A model generated the notes under the pieces. That model was not told the DNA's origin and ran no database searches. It worked only from the letters and a program-made list of their open reading frames with translations. DNA of 64,000 bases from Saccharomycopsis fibuligera x Saccharomycopsis cf. fibuligera. Lineage: Eukaryota > Ascomycota > Saccharomycetes > Ascoideales > Saccharomycopsidaceae. Position numbers and translations under genes: made by a program. Positions 22,172-32,320 of the stretch are shown here, in pieces. Numbering within the stretch: position 1 is the first letter of the stretch; each line of letters starts with the position of its first letter. The DNA lies in contig CP012820.1 of NCBI GenBank assembly GCA_001936135.1, positions 2,315,028 through 2,379,027 on the forward strand, read 5' to 3'.

Positions 22172-24135
22172 TGAAGCAAGTTGCGGAGTGGAGCAGACCG
22201 TTGAGCTGAATATTGCGATTGTGTGTGCTGCAAACATCACATTTTGGACGACAAATCTGCTATTAGCAATTCGGTCATGAACCGCTTCGGCAAACGGATG
22301 AACTGCCAATCAGCTCAAGTGTTCACTGCCGTCATTACCGTAACTATCATCACCATCGTCATAACCACATTACCGTGATTAGCACTGCTAATGCTAATAA
22401 TATCACTATACTATCATTATTTCTATCACTAAAAAATATCTTTTTATTAGTTTGCTCTAGTTTACCGTATTTTTATTTCCTTTTTTTCTTTTCTTTTTTT
22501 TTTCTTTTCTTTTTTTTTTTTTTCTTTTTTTTTTTTTGTTTCTCTGCCAATTTTTCCTATATTTCTGTTGTGCTTTGACTATTTGTCCTCATGAGCGGGT
22601 GTTTAAGAAAAAAAAAACGAGATGAGTTCATGTGTTTCTGCTTCGTTATTCTCTATAGCTTGTTTGTTGCTGCTATTGTTGAACTTTCACCGTTTCTTTG
22701 TTGATTTTTTATTTTTATTTTTATTTTTTTATCATTACATTTAAAAATTCTTTTGTCCAGTTTTCGTTCCCCACCTTTTCATTTCCCTACGTTCATTGTA
22801 CTCTATTCTCACTCTAATACTAGTACTAGTTCCTTCCGTTTTCCACAAATATATATCTGACATAGTATACTGTTTAATTCCCTGCAGCGCCGCTTGGCGA
22901 CCGACAATCGAGCGAGTTCAAGAACGGTGTGTGCTACACCCGGAGCAGAACATGCGGCATCCAGAGTAGGCAGGTGGTGGGGTGGGGCGGGGTGTATGAT
23001 GGGTAGGCCGCTTAGTAATAAAAGCAGTTATGCTGCGCAAATTGCGGAGTACTCAGACGTGTTGGAAGTCTTTAGCGGCCTGGAGAGCAGTTGGCCGATG
23101 AGGTGAGGTACCTACATGGGTGCACAATAGCCATTGTTACTGCGGGCATGCAATACTGTTTACTGTTGTGTCATTTACTGTTTTGCTGCTTTGTTTCTTG
23201 GTGTTTTGCGACTAGCTTTCTACGAGCACTTCCTTGCCTTACTGTTTGTATTGTGTTTTCGTGGGAACCGTGCTTTGGGACAACTGTAAGGCTGTGGAAT
23301 ATACGAAGGGTGCAATCATATCTGTGCCTGGACGGCTGGCGGTGGCAGCACCGTGCGGGGGCGTTACTGATATCTGCTAGACGTGGATTTGAAATATGGA
23401 ATATTGGATTTGGAATGTGTGTGCTGTGCGGCGTGAGGTGGAAGAGTTTCCCAGTGTTGAGATGAAATTACATCGCGCGGTACTTCGCACTAGCGTAGAG
23501 AGACAAAAAGCTGAGTGAGTACAGGGATGATTAGCGAGGGAGGCGAATTTATGGGTGTGTGATTTGCTGCAGCGGCAGGCTCTCAGAGAAATGCTGGTGC
23601 GCCCGTTTGGCCACCGCGAGGGAATATGCCACATGGTACGAGCCGTCAGCGATATCCGTCCATCGCAGGAGAGCGGACAGGCGCGCCGGAGACATCCCTC
23701 CACACACAGCGCAACGGCTGCCGCAGCCCGTGGGTGGTGTAAGGGCGGCGGTGTTCCGCAGAGAACCGCCAAAAGTGGTGCAGTGCGGTTAGCGCTTTCC
23801 AGGGCGTTTGGGGGAACCTCAGCCACCCAGCGGAAACTACCACAGTTGTTTATTGCACGATTACCTCGCGGGTCCAGAGATATACGAGCCGCTTAGGAAC
23901 GGGCTGCACGGAGACACAAGTGCAAACGGTTAGCTGTCGCAGCTGGTGGTGATTCCATGCTGGGAGGAAGCGCGGCGAGCGCAGACAAAGGCGTGCAAAG
24001 GCGTGCAACGGCATACAAAGGCGTGCGCCCGCAGCGGCCGTAGGCATCAGCCGGCAGCCTCAGGCAGACAATGGCGTCCTGCCGCATGAAATTCCGGACC
24101 TGCCGCCAACCACTGATTACCCCATCCCCTGCTAT

Positions 24136-24139
<4 letters not shown>

Positions 24140-24174
<35 letters not shown>
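24140..24174. repeat. (TG)17 dinucleotide repeat
   Basis: A pure alternating TG run of about 35 bases. Such runs can adopt Z-DNA and are usually length-polymorphic. Confidence 0.95.
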
Positions 24175-24177
<3 letters not shown>

Positions 24178-25080
24178 TTGTGCACTGCTGCGACAAATGT
24201 GAATGGTCCACAAGATCACCGCGAGATTTCCAGCTGATGACGACAACGCACAGAAGCGATGTTGTGCTAGATACCGCCAGCAGCGCTGCTGGCGCTGGTG
24301 CAAGCAGACAGCCCGCGACGGTGACTCAGCGTAAGCATATCCCGCAGGATCCCATATCCTTGACACTGCTGCCCGCCGGGTACCCCCGCACGCCAGGGCG
24401 GGAGTGCGCTGTCTGCCCGCTGGCGCCCACGCCCTGTGGTGTGGTGTCTGATTGGCCGCCGCGGTGGCCCAGCATAGCACTAGGAAGCACCAGGAAGCAC
24501 CAGGCCCCAAACTACACAACCAGCGGCGGGCGTGGCCACGCCTCAGCGCTCGACAGACAACAGAGTAGCGCTTTTTTGTGGTGTTAGATGATGCACCGTG
24601 AATTTTTCAGTCCAGCAACACCCACAGACAGCCGACAATCGCACCTGACTAATTAGAGGCTGCATATGCAGACAGGGCACACAATGCAACCGCTGATTAG
24701 CGAGCTATTATTACTACTCTAACAGACAAGTAACTGGGGATCGACACAGCGTCAACAGAGTCTTCGCTGTCGCAATTGCAATTACGCGAGACTTCCTAGC
24801 GTTCTAGCGCTATCAGCGTTTAGCCAACAGCGCTTAATTGAGCACACACTGCGCTAGCAAATGTCTGTCTCAGCGTCTGTCCAGTTCACTTACTTTCAGC
24901 ACTGAAAATTCTTCCTTCCTTCCCTTGATTCACTCCTGGAAGCTCTTGATGTTTCAATTCTGTTCTCAGTTTTTTTCTCTTTTATTCTCTGTTCTTTCTC
25001 TTCGCTCTCTTTCTCACTCCCTCTTATCCAGAGAAACAAAAAACCAAAACCAAGAGACAAAAGACAAAAAAAGGCGTCCT

Positions 25081-25206
25081 TTCGCTCTTTCCATTTCCAC
25101 TCTTCGCATTCTTTCCACTCCTTCCACTCCTTCTGCTCTTTCCACTCTTTCCACTCTTTCTACTCTTTCTACTCTTTTCTTTCCACTCTTTTCTTGTCAC
25201 TCTCTT
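25081..25206. repeat. Pyrimidine-rich 9-10 bp minisatellite (TTTCCACTC-like)
   Basis: About twelve imperfect units of CTTTCCACT/CTTTCTACT, nearly pure pyrimidine on the + strand, 50-180 bases before the ABC-transporter ATG. It is probably in the 5' leader. Confidence 0.85.
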
Positions 25207-25258
25207 TTCGCTATTCTCCCCCAATGTTCCTGGCCCCTTTCTGATAGCCAATCCTCCA

Positions 25259-28200
25259 ATGCCTTCGCCCCAGCACTTGCTCCTGCTAGCGCCGCCATCT
25301 AGCCTCCAGAACTGTTCAGCAAACCAGTCCTTATCGGCAGTCGCTTCCTCCCCGTCGCCACTTTTTCACTCTCTCTTGGTTCCAAATCACAATGCCTTCA
25401 GCCCGCCTGCGTTACTTTCCTTGCTGTTTCGTACCAATGCTGCTTTGGCGCTAGCTGCTGCCTCCAGTTTGCTTGTCATGTGGCTCACCAGGTGTCTGCG
25501 CCTGGACCGCAAAGTAAAATTCCAGGCCAGCCAAAGCCGCCTGGGCCCTATTTTCGTCAACATCGCTTTACAGTTCCTTGCGTACTCTTATCTCTCGTAC
25601 TCTGCCTTTCGATACTCCGGTCTCTCCACAAAGCAGTTTTCAGACTCTTTCAGCTTATCGTCGCCATCTTCACCTGCCGTTAACTTGGCCGCAGCCGGTG
25701 CCTCTATTGGCGCGCTTGTGCTTCCTGTTCATTACCTCTCCGGCCAGTCGCCCCTCTTGGCTGCGTTTTGGCTCTGGAACGCTTTGCACAACTTCGTTGT
25801 CGCGTTGCAGGACACCTTCTCTAGCTATCCTGTCTATCCCACCACCGGCGCAGTGCCAGCACTTCTCAAGTGGTTTTTGTTGAGCAACTCGGTCTCAATA
25901 GCTGTTCACCAGCTCCAGCAACAGCGCCCTTCCTCTCCGTCAAGCATCGTCGACAAGTTAACGTTTTCGTGGCTAAACCCGCTAATTGCCGAGGGCTACA
26001 CTAAGCGTTACATTTCCCCAGACGACATTGCAAACTTAAACATCAAGGTCAATTACAGCCCGTACTTTGCAAAGTTGTTGCACAACTGGAACATTTCAAA
26101 ACATGCAGCTGCAGCACCAAAGTCCGCAGACGCTGTCAGCCTCAGCGATAAGAAACTCACCCCATTTGATCTTCTCGTCTGTTTGGCAAAAACCTTTGGC
26201 TCTAAAATTTTTTTCATTGTTTTGATTCAGCTTGCCGAAAACGTGGTTTGCTTCATTCAACCGCAGCTACTCAGACAACTCATCAAATTTTTCAATGACT
26301 ATGACCATTCGTCGAACGATCCACCGCTTTTGTTGGGGTTCTTGATCTCTGCGGCCATGTTTGTTGTCTCAATCATCACCACCAACTTGTACAACCAATT
26401 TTTCATCCAGCTATACAAAACGGGACTCTATGTCAAAGGTAGCTTAATGTCCCTTGTCTACACTAAAGGGCTAAGATTGTCACAAAAATCACGGTTAGAC
26501 AAGTCTACCGGAGACGTGATAAACCTCGTCGCCATTGATGTCAACAGAATCCAAAACTTGAGCCAGCAGATTCAGTTGTTTGTCAGTATTCCCACAAAAC
26601 TTGCTCTTTCTGTTATGGCGCTATATTATCTCCTTGGCAATGCAGTAGTCGGGGGCTTGCTAGTGGTGGCCATTATGATCCCTGTCAATACTGTACTTCT
26701 CAAGTTATTGAAAAATTTAAATCGCTCCCAAATGAAGTACAAGGACTCGCGCATCAAAATTATATCTGAAGTGTTAAACTCAATAAAGTCCGTGAAGCTA
26801 TATGGGTGGGAAGCTTCGATGCTCCACAGAATCAACCATATTAGAAATAAAAAAGAACTACAAAACTTGAAGAAGATCGGGTTGGTTATTTCTGCTAACC
26901 AGTTTTTTTGGTGTTTGATTCCATTACTAATTCTGTGTTCCACCTTCTTCTTTTACCAAAAACCCCTCACTTCCGATATTATTTTCCCTGCATTGTCATT
27001 GTTTCACATATTCACTGGGCCAGTGCTACTGTTGCCATCTTTGATCACCAGCATCATTGAAGCATCAATTGCTTTGGATAGATTAACTGAATACTTGAAT
27101 TGCGAAGAGAAAGGGGAGCTTCCGGTGTCAAAATTTACTTTTGACTCTGATTGCGCTCCTCGTGGCCGTCCTCAAATCCAAATCAAAGACTGTGATTTTT
27201 TGTGGGATAGTCATCTTTTGCAAAAAAGACGTGCACTCTCGCAATTGAAACAATCCTCTAGTTACGATGAGGAAGCAGCGCTTTTAGTCCAAGAAAAAGA
27301 CAGCGCCAAAAGTCCCAACAGAATAGCATTGCAGAACATCAATTTACACGTCAAAAATTCAGAATTTGTGTGCGTTTTGGGTAATGTTGGCTCGGGAAAA
27401 TCTACTCTTTTGAACGCCATTCTCGGTGAGCTCCCCGTTTTGCCCAAACTTACCAACAACGACAATCACAACAACTCATCTTCTTCCGAAATTTCCGTCA
27501 ATGGTTCAGTGGCTTACTGTTCCCAGATCCCGTGGATCTTGAATACCACTGTTAAGGAAAATATTCTTTTCGGATCACCATACAACGAAATGCGCTATTT
27601 TGAGACCATCAATGCATGCGATTTGGCAGATGATTTGGCAATCTTACCCAACGCTGATGAAACTGTTGTTGGAGAAAAAGGAATATCCTTGTCAGGAGGT
27701 CAAAAAGCACGGTTATCACTTGCTAGAGCAGTTTACGCAAACAAGGATATTTATATCCTTGATGACATTCTTAGTGCCGTGGACAATCATGTGGCAAAAA
27801 ACATTATTTACAAAGTGTTGTCTAGCGAAAGTGGCATGTTGAAGGATAAAATTAGAGTTCTTGTCACGAACAACCTTTCAGTACTTCGCTTTGCTAGCCA
27901 AGTGGTATATTTGGAGAAAAGTAGAATCGCCGAAGCTGGTAACTTGAATGTTTTGCTAGCAAACAAGGATAGCAATGTTGGAAAACTACTTGCTTCTACC
28001 AACACTTGGGAGGGAAGCCATGATATTTTGATTGATTTGGCATATGACGATAATGGTTGTTCTATAGCCGAATCTGACAGTATCATCAGCTCGGAAGAAA
28101 ACAGCGAGACTTCTGAAACTTCCTCAGTTTGCTCTTTTGACCGGTCAAGCTCATCGCTCTCGTCATTGGAAAGCAACAACGACGATGAAGCTAAATTGAA

Positions 28201-30145
28201 GTTGTCAAAAAAGCTTTCCCCTGCTAAAGCAGCCATGGAAGGTACCGGTAATGGCGAAATAAAATGGATTACTTATACCCGGTATGCCAAATCCTGCTCG
28301 ATTAGTGGTATTGTTTTATTTTTGTTCATGATATTTGTAAGTAGCACATTCCAGTTAATGAGCAACAACTGGCTCAAAAATTGGTCTGAAAAAAATGACG
28401 AATACAATTTAGCTGCTAGTGAACATGGTGCCAATAACGGAAATCCTAGCAGTAGCATCAAGCACTTTATTTTGATCTACTTGGTCTTAGGCATGAGCTC
28501 AAGTGTATTCGTTTTTTTCAAGGCGTTCGTGCTTTACCAGTACTGCTCCATCAAAGCTTCCTCCAATTTGCATAAGCTAATGACCAATGCTATATTGAAA
28601 TCTCCGATGTCATTTTTTGACACTACACCACTAGGAAGAATTCTTAATCGCTTTTCCAATGACATCAACAAAATTGATGAAAGCTTGCCGAAAACGTTTA
28701 GCAAATTTTTTACATCACTGGTTTCTACAGTTTTCACCCTTGGTGTGATTATTTATCATTTGCCAATCTTTTTGGTACCTATGGTAGCATTAGTCTTGGT
28801 CTACTATTATTATCAGATGTACTACGTCATTGCATCAAGGGATATGAAGCGCATTGGGTCTACTTCAAGAAGCCCAATTTTCAATCACCTACAAGAGTCA
28901 TTATTAGGTTGTGAAACTATACGCAGTTACGACAAATCGCAAAGTTTTGAGTCAATCAATACCAAGCACATTAATTTTAACTTGAAAGCATTGTTTATTT
29001 TTAGATCAGTCAACAGATGGCTTTCATTTAGGCTTCAGCTAATTGGAGCCATTGTTATTTTTTTGACGTCAACTTTGTCATTGTGCTCACTAACTACAAC
29101 CCGCCCACTAACTAATGGCATTGTAGGTTTGATAATGAGCTATGCTTTAGAAATCACGGAGTCGCTTAACTGGATAGTTAGATCTTCGGTGGAAATTGAA
29201 ACCAATATTGTTTGTGTTGAAAGAGTGCTAGAATATTCTAACTTAAAACCTGAAGCACCGCATTATAAACGAACTCTTCCGCTGCAAATACAGTCACAGG
29301 CATGCTGGCCGAGCGCCGGCGCTATTGAGTTTATGAATTATACCACAAAGTATCGTCCTGAGCTTGACTATGTTCTTAAAGATTTATCTTTTAGTATTCA
29401 AGCAAAAGAAAAAATCGGTATTGTTGGGCGCACTGGTGCAGGGAAAAGCAGTTTAGCATTAGCAATTTTTAGGCTTGTTGAGGCATATCAAGGATCTATC
29501 AAAATTGATGATGCTCAAATTGATGAATTGGGTTTACATCAACTAAGAAGCAGTTTGAGTATTATTCCGCAGGACTGTTTAGCAATTGAAGGTTCAGTTA
29601 GGGATAATTTAGATCCGTTGGGAAAACATAATGATCAGGATATAATGAAAGCAATTGAACTTTCTCATTTAAAAGAGCATCTTGAAAGTTACTATTCTTC
29701 AAATGATGATGGTGCCGAAAATATTGATGATTTCTCAAGTGAAGAAAATACAACAGCAATGTCAAGAGGGTGTCAGTTGCTAGATACAAAAGTTTGTGAA
29801 GGCGGAAGAAACTTGTCTGTTGGTCAAAGACAATTGCTTTGTTTGGCCCGCGCATTGCTCAATCCGTCAAAAGTTCTTATTCTCGATGAAGCCACTGCAG
29901 CAGTGGATGCTAACACGGACAAGATCGTCCAGGAAACAATCCGCAAGGAATTCTGCGATAAGACCATATTGACTATCGCCCACCGGTTGGATACCGTTAT
30001 GGACTGCGACAAAATTATGGTGTTGGATTACGGCAAGATTGTGGAGTTTGACGATCCAAAAAAGTTGTTGAAAAACAAATTCAGTTTTTTTTATAAGCTT
30101 TGTGATGAAGGCATGTGTTTAAAGGGTAATGATAAAGGTACTTGA
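25259..30145 (+). CDS. ABCC (MRP/Ycf1/Bpt1-type) full ABC transporter
   Basis: A 1628-residue full-size transporter of the fungal vacuolar ABCC group (Ycf1/Bpt1/Ybt1), which pump glutathione conjugates, bile acids, metals or pigments into the vacuole. A weakly conserved hydrophobic TMD0 (about 45-220) is followed by a linker, TMD1 (about 300-625), NBD1, a Ser-rich linker (about 925-975), TMD2 (about 1010-1325) and NBD2. NBD1: Walker A GNVGSGKST at 708, LSGGQ at 811, Walker B YILDD near 832. NBD2: Walker A GRTGAGKSS at 1390, LSVGQ at 1519, Walker B LILDE with E1544, and an H-loop in TIAHRL. Asp instead of Glu after Walker B in NBD1 is the usual ABCC asymmetry (degenerate site 1). CTG codons occur mainly in TMD0 and would be serine in CTG-clade yeasts. 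ATG 25259 is the first start; the extreme N-terminus is uncertain. Substrate unknown. Confidence 0.87.
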   Translation: MPSPQHLLLLAPPSSLQNCSANQSLSAVASSPSPLFHSLLVPNHNAFSPPALLSLLFRTNAALALAAASSLLVMWLTRCLRLDRKVKFQASQSRLGPIFVNIALQFLAYSYLSYSAFRYSGLSTKQFSDSFSLSSPSSPAVNLAAAGASIGALVLPVHYLSGQSPLLAAFWLWNALHNFVVALQDTFSSYPVYPTTGAVPALLKWFLLSNSVSIAVHQLQQQRPSSPSSIVDKLTFSWLNPLIAEGYTKRYISPDDIANLNIKVNYSPYFAKLLHNWNISKHAAAAPKSADAVSLSDKKLTPFDLLVCLAKTFGSKIFFIVLIQLAENVVCFIQPQLLRQLIKFFNDYDHSSNDPPLLLGFLISAAMFVVSIITTNLYNQFFIQLYKTGLYVKGSLMSLVYTKGLRLSQKSRLDKSTGDVINLVAIDVNRIQNLSQQIQLFVSIPTKLALSVMALYYLLGNAVVGGLLVVAIMIPVNTVLLKLLKNLNRSQMKYKDSRIKIISEVLNSIKSVKLYGWEASMLHRINHIRNKKELQNLKKIGLVISANQFFWCLIPLLILCSTFFFYQKPLTSDIIFPALSLFHIFTGPVLLLPSLITSIIEASIALDRLTEYLNCEEKGELPVSKFTFDSDCAPRGRPQIQIKDCDFLWDSHLLQKRRALSQLKQSSSYDEEAALLVQEKDSAKSPNRIALQNINLHVKNSEFVCVLGNVGSGKSTLLNAILGELPVLPKLTNNDNHNNSSSSEISVNGSVAYCSQIPWILNTTVKENILFGSPYNEMRYFETINACDLADDLAILPNADETVVGEKGISLSGGQKARLSLARAVYANKDIYILDDILSAVDNHVAKNIIYKVLSSESGMLKDKIRVLVTNNLSVLRFASQVVYLEKSRIAEAGNLNVLLANKDSNVGKLLASTNTWEGSHDILIDLAYDDNGCSIAESDSIISSEENSETSETSSVCSFDRSSSSLSSLESNNDDEAKLKLSKKLSPAKAAMEGTGNGEIKWITYTRYAKSCSISGIVLFLFMIFVSSTFQLMSNNWLKNWSEKNDEYNLAASEHGANNGNPSSSIKHFILIYLVLGMSSSVFVFFKAFVLYQYCSIKASSNLHKLMTNAILKSPMSFFDTTPLGRILNRFSNDINKIDESLPKTFSKFFTSLVSTVFTLGVIIYHLPIFLVPMVALVLVYYYYQMYYVIASRDMKRIGSTSRSPIFNHLQESLLGCETIRSYDKSQSFESINTKHINFNLKALFIFRSVNRWLSFRLQLIGAIVIFLTSTLSLCSLTTTRPLTNGIVGLIMSYALEITESLNWIVRSSVEIETNIVCVERVLEYSNLKPEAPHYKRTLPLQIQSQACWPSAGAIEFMNYTTKYRPELDYVLKDLSFSIQAKEKIGIVGRTGAGKSSLALAIFRLVEAYQGSIKIDDAQIDELGLHQLRSSLSIIPQDCLAIEGSVRDNLDPLGKHNDQDIMKAIELSHLKEHLESYYSSNDDGAENIDDFSSEENTTAMSRGCQLLDTKVCEGGRNLSVGQRQLLCLARALLNPSKVLILDEATAAVDANTDKIVQETIRKEFCDKTILTIAHRLDTVMDCDKIMVLDYGKIVEFDDPKKLLKNKFSFFYKLCDEGMCLKGNDKGT

Positions 30146-30315
30146 TAAACGTGCTCAATCTATTATATTATTACATTTATCTTCCAGACACTCTTTTTTT
30201 TATTTTTTTGGTTTTTGTTTTGTTATTTATTTTTGATTACCACATTCAAAGAACACTTGGTTGGTATCTTCTATTTTTTCACGTTTTCACTTCAACTTTT
30301 ACCATCCATTTTATT

Positions 30316-30360
<45 letters not shown>

Positions 30361-30658
30361 TTTTGTTTCGTTTTTATTTTCATATCTTTATTGTCTCCAA
30401 CCACTATACTATAACCCCATTCATTGACTAACAAACAATGGATTACTATACTATAATCTTGCCTATAGTATAACTACACTATACTAAGGCGGCCTTTCTA
30501 TTCTCTATTTTCTGTCTTTTTTCAGCCGTTTACATTTGTCTATCTTTAGGTTTTGCTAGATTTTCGATAGAGACAAAAAAGTTTGCTTGATTTTTTGATC
30601 GTTCTAGTGGACTTTTTCTACAATTTGAACGTCTCGTTATTTGAGTTTTTTATATTTA

Positions 30659-30691
<33 letters not shown>

Positions 30692-31364
30692 TTTCGTTTA
30701 CGTTTTCTCATTCGTGTCAGTTTATACTATACTTGAACTATATTATACTATATTATACTCAAACTCTGTCGCTAAAGTGACTGCAAATTAAATAAAATAT
30801 TCCAGGAAGAAATATCCTTAGTTTTGGTTTTTACATTGAACCTTTTATACATTTGTGCTCTGTATACAGATCAAGGTAGTTAAAATAAGGCTAATGAGCA
30901 AGGTAGTAGAGACATTAAAGACACCCAAACAACGCATTTTAAAACTTTCTTTCTCTCTTTTGTAAATGAAGAAAACTTGTACAACTAATGCCAACTTTGT
31001 TTAGAGGAACTCCGCAAACTCCAAGTAGGCGGATAATTTCGTTAACCCAGTCGGATTTCGTAATGACGCAATCGCTGACAGCACCGAGCGATTGGTGCGA
31101 TGGGCGTCCATAGCTGTACGGTAGTGGGAGAGAGTTGAAAACGGAGTAGGCAAAAAAATAGCAGTGAGCGATACCCAAATTTAAACCAACAAATTGCATT
31201 CAGATCAATCAAATTACGACCACAAGTATACACAGACATCGAGCTCCTTTACACCGTTTATATAAAAAGCTGCACACTTCAGCTTTTCGATAAATTACTC
31301 ACTACTCACGCAAATAGACGCTGTCTATTAATAGTTATGAGCTATATCTAATTGAACACCTATA
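30146..31364. other. Intergenic spacer with long poly-T tracts
   Basis: 1.2 kb between the ABC gene and DSS4. It carries a T41 run (30318-30358), a T29 run (30661-30689) and several ACTATACTATA-type short repeats (about 30405-30485 and 30720-30765). The right end (about 31200-31364) is the DSS4 promoter. No gene is supported. Confidence 0.65.
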
Positions 31365-32087
31365 ATGTCTAACATAACTTCTTTTACTCAGCTTACGAAG
31401 AAACTACAATCCTTATCATCTTCCTCATCTTCGTCAAATACGGTGTCTAATGACTGTATAAGAAACATTGTGTTGAGATGCCCTTTCAAAACGTGCAATT
31501 GCCGCGTTATAGCTTATCCATACCCATCTACAACTAGTTCAGGATTAGAATCGTCAAGGTTAAGTGAGGCTTTGTACGCGGTGAAACAGGCTCCTGAATG
31601 CATTCAATTGCATAGGGAATCTCTTGAAGTAATTAATCCAAAGCTTGAGTCTAATAGCGACAATAAGAACAAAGATCAGTTGCAGCAGGATAATATAAGG
31701 AAGGAAAACAGTAACGAAGAACAACAACAACAGTTTTTTAAAGTGAACGATGCGTGGGATTTCGATAATATTGGGGTCTCTAGACCTACTGATATTAAAC
31801 AACCCACAATTGTCAAAAGTGGGTTTCCAGTTGACATTTCTGCTACTGTTGCTGTCGCTAATGATAAAGATGCCGAAAACCCAGTTGTAAATTCAACCAA
31901 GATCAATATACAACGTTACTTGGTGTGTGCTGATTGCGAAAGAGGGCCAATTGGTTTTGCTGGTTTTGCTAGTGACGTTACTGATGAAAAACCGCAAGAA
32001 GCAGAAAATCAAGATGAGAGAATAAATAAGGCAAATCAGCTTGTTTATTTCTTGAGTGCAAATAGCGTCCGTTACGAATTGCGTTAA
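31365..32087 (+). CDS. DSS4: Dss4/Mss4-type Rab guanine-nucleotide exchange protein
   Basis: A 240-residue homologue of yeast Dss4 (mammalian MSS4), a zinc-binding chaperone/exchange factor that releases nucleotide from the secretory Rab Sec4 and so supports polarised exocytosis. The family core is clear: an N-terminal CPFKTCNC zinc half-site (about 39-46), the VNDAWDFDNIGVSRP segment matching the Dss4 WDFDNVGVS block (about 127-141), and the second zinc half-site LVCADCERGPIGFAG (about 188-202). It is longer than S. cerevisiae Dss4 (143 residues) because of a Ser-rich start and Asn/Gln/Glu-rich inserts. It ends with the YFLSANSVRYELR strand. The start ATG directly precedes this sequence; upstream is promoter. 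Confidence 0.88.
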   Translation: MSNITSFTQLTKKLQSLSSSSSSSNTVSNDCIRNIVLRCPFKTCNCRVIAYPYPSTTSSGLESSRLSEALYAVKQAPECIQLHRESLEVINPKLESNSDNKNKDQLQQDNIRKENSNEEQQQQFFKVNDAWDFDNIGVSRPTDIKQPTIVKSGFPVDISATVAVANDKDAENPVVNSTKINIQRYLVCADCERGPIGFAGFASDVTDEKPQEAENQDERINKANQLVYFLSANSVRYELR

Positions 32088-32262
32088 GCAAGATAAAATG
32101 CACAGTTGTATTAATATTGATTGAATAATCTCCCTATATACTAATATTTCCCAGAAAATGCATGCAAAATAAACTAATTATGAAGATAAACAAAAATGCT
32201 AGAGCGGAAAAAAGCGAAAAGTAATAAAATAATAAACATGTAAAACACAAAAAGCACATTAA

Positions 32263-32303
<41 letters not shown>

Positions 32304-32320
32304 AAAACTTGACGAGAGAC
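32088..32320. other. Convergent spacer with A31 tract
   Basis: This short spacer between the 3' ends of DSS4 (+) and the first DHA1 transporter (-) contains an uninterrupted A run at 32268-32298, directly before the transporter stop. It probably holds both poly(A) sites. Confidence 0.6.

Larger units (their letters stand above)
22172..25258. other. 3.1 kb gene-free, partly GC-rich spacer upstream of the ABC gene
   Basis: The first ~700 bases are T-rich (long T runs at about 22478-22540). From about 22880 to 24600 the sequence becomes markedly GC-rich, with many short frames on both strands, none with a recognisable domain. It holds a TG dinucleotide run (24140-24174) and a pyrimidine-rich minisatellite (25081-25206) in the presumed leader of the ABC gene. 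Long promoter or leader sequence or a non-coding transcript are possible; I see no tRNA or transposon. Confidence 0.55.

Noticed and set aside
23377-24587. Several 110-210 codon frames on both strands
   Set aside because: Mutually overlapping frames in a GC-rich block with Arg/His/Cys/Thr-rich composition and the TG microsatellite read as a Thr-His run.
24838-25302. 154-codon Ser/Thr/Leu-rich frame
   Set aside because: Its tail is the pyrimidine minisatellite translated; it overlaps the ABC gene start out of frame.
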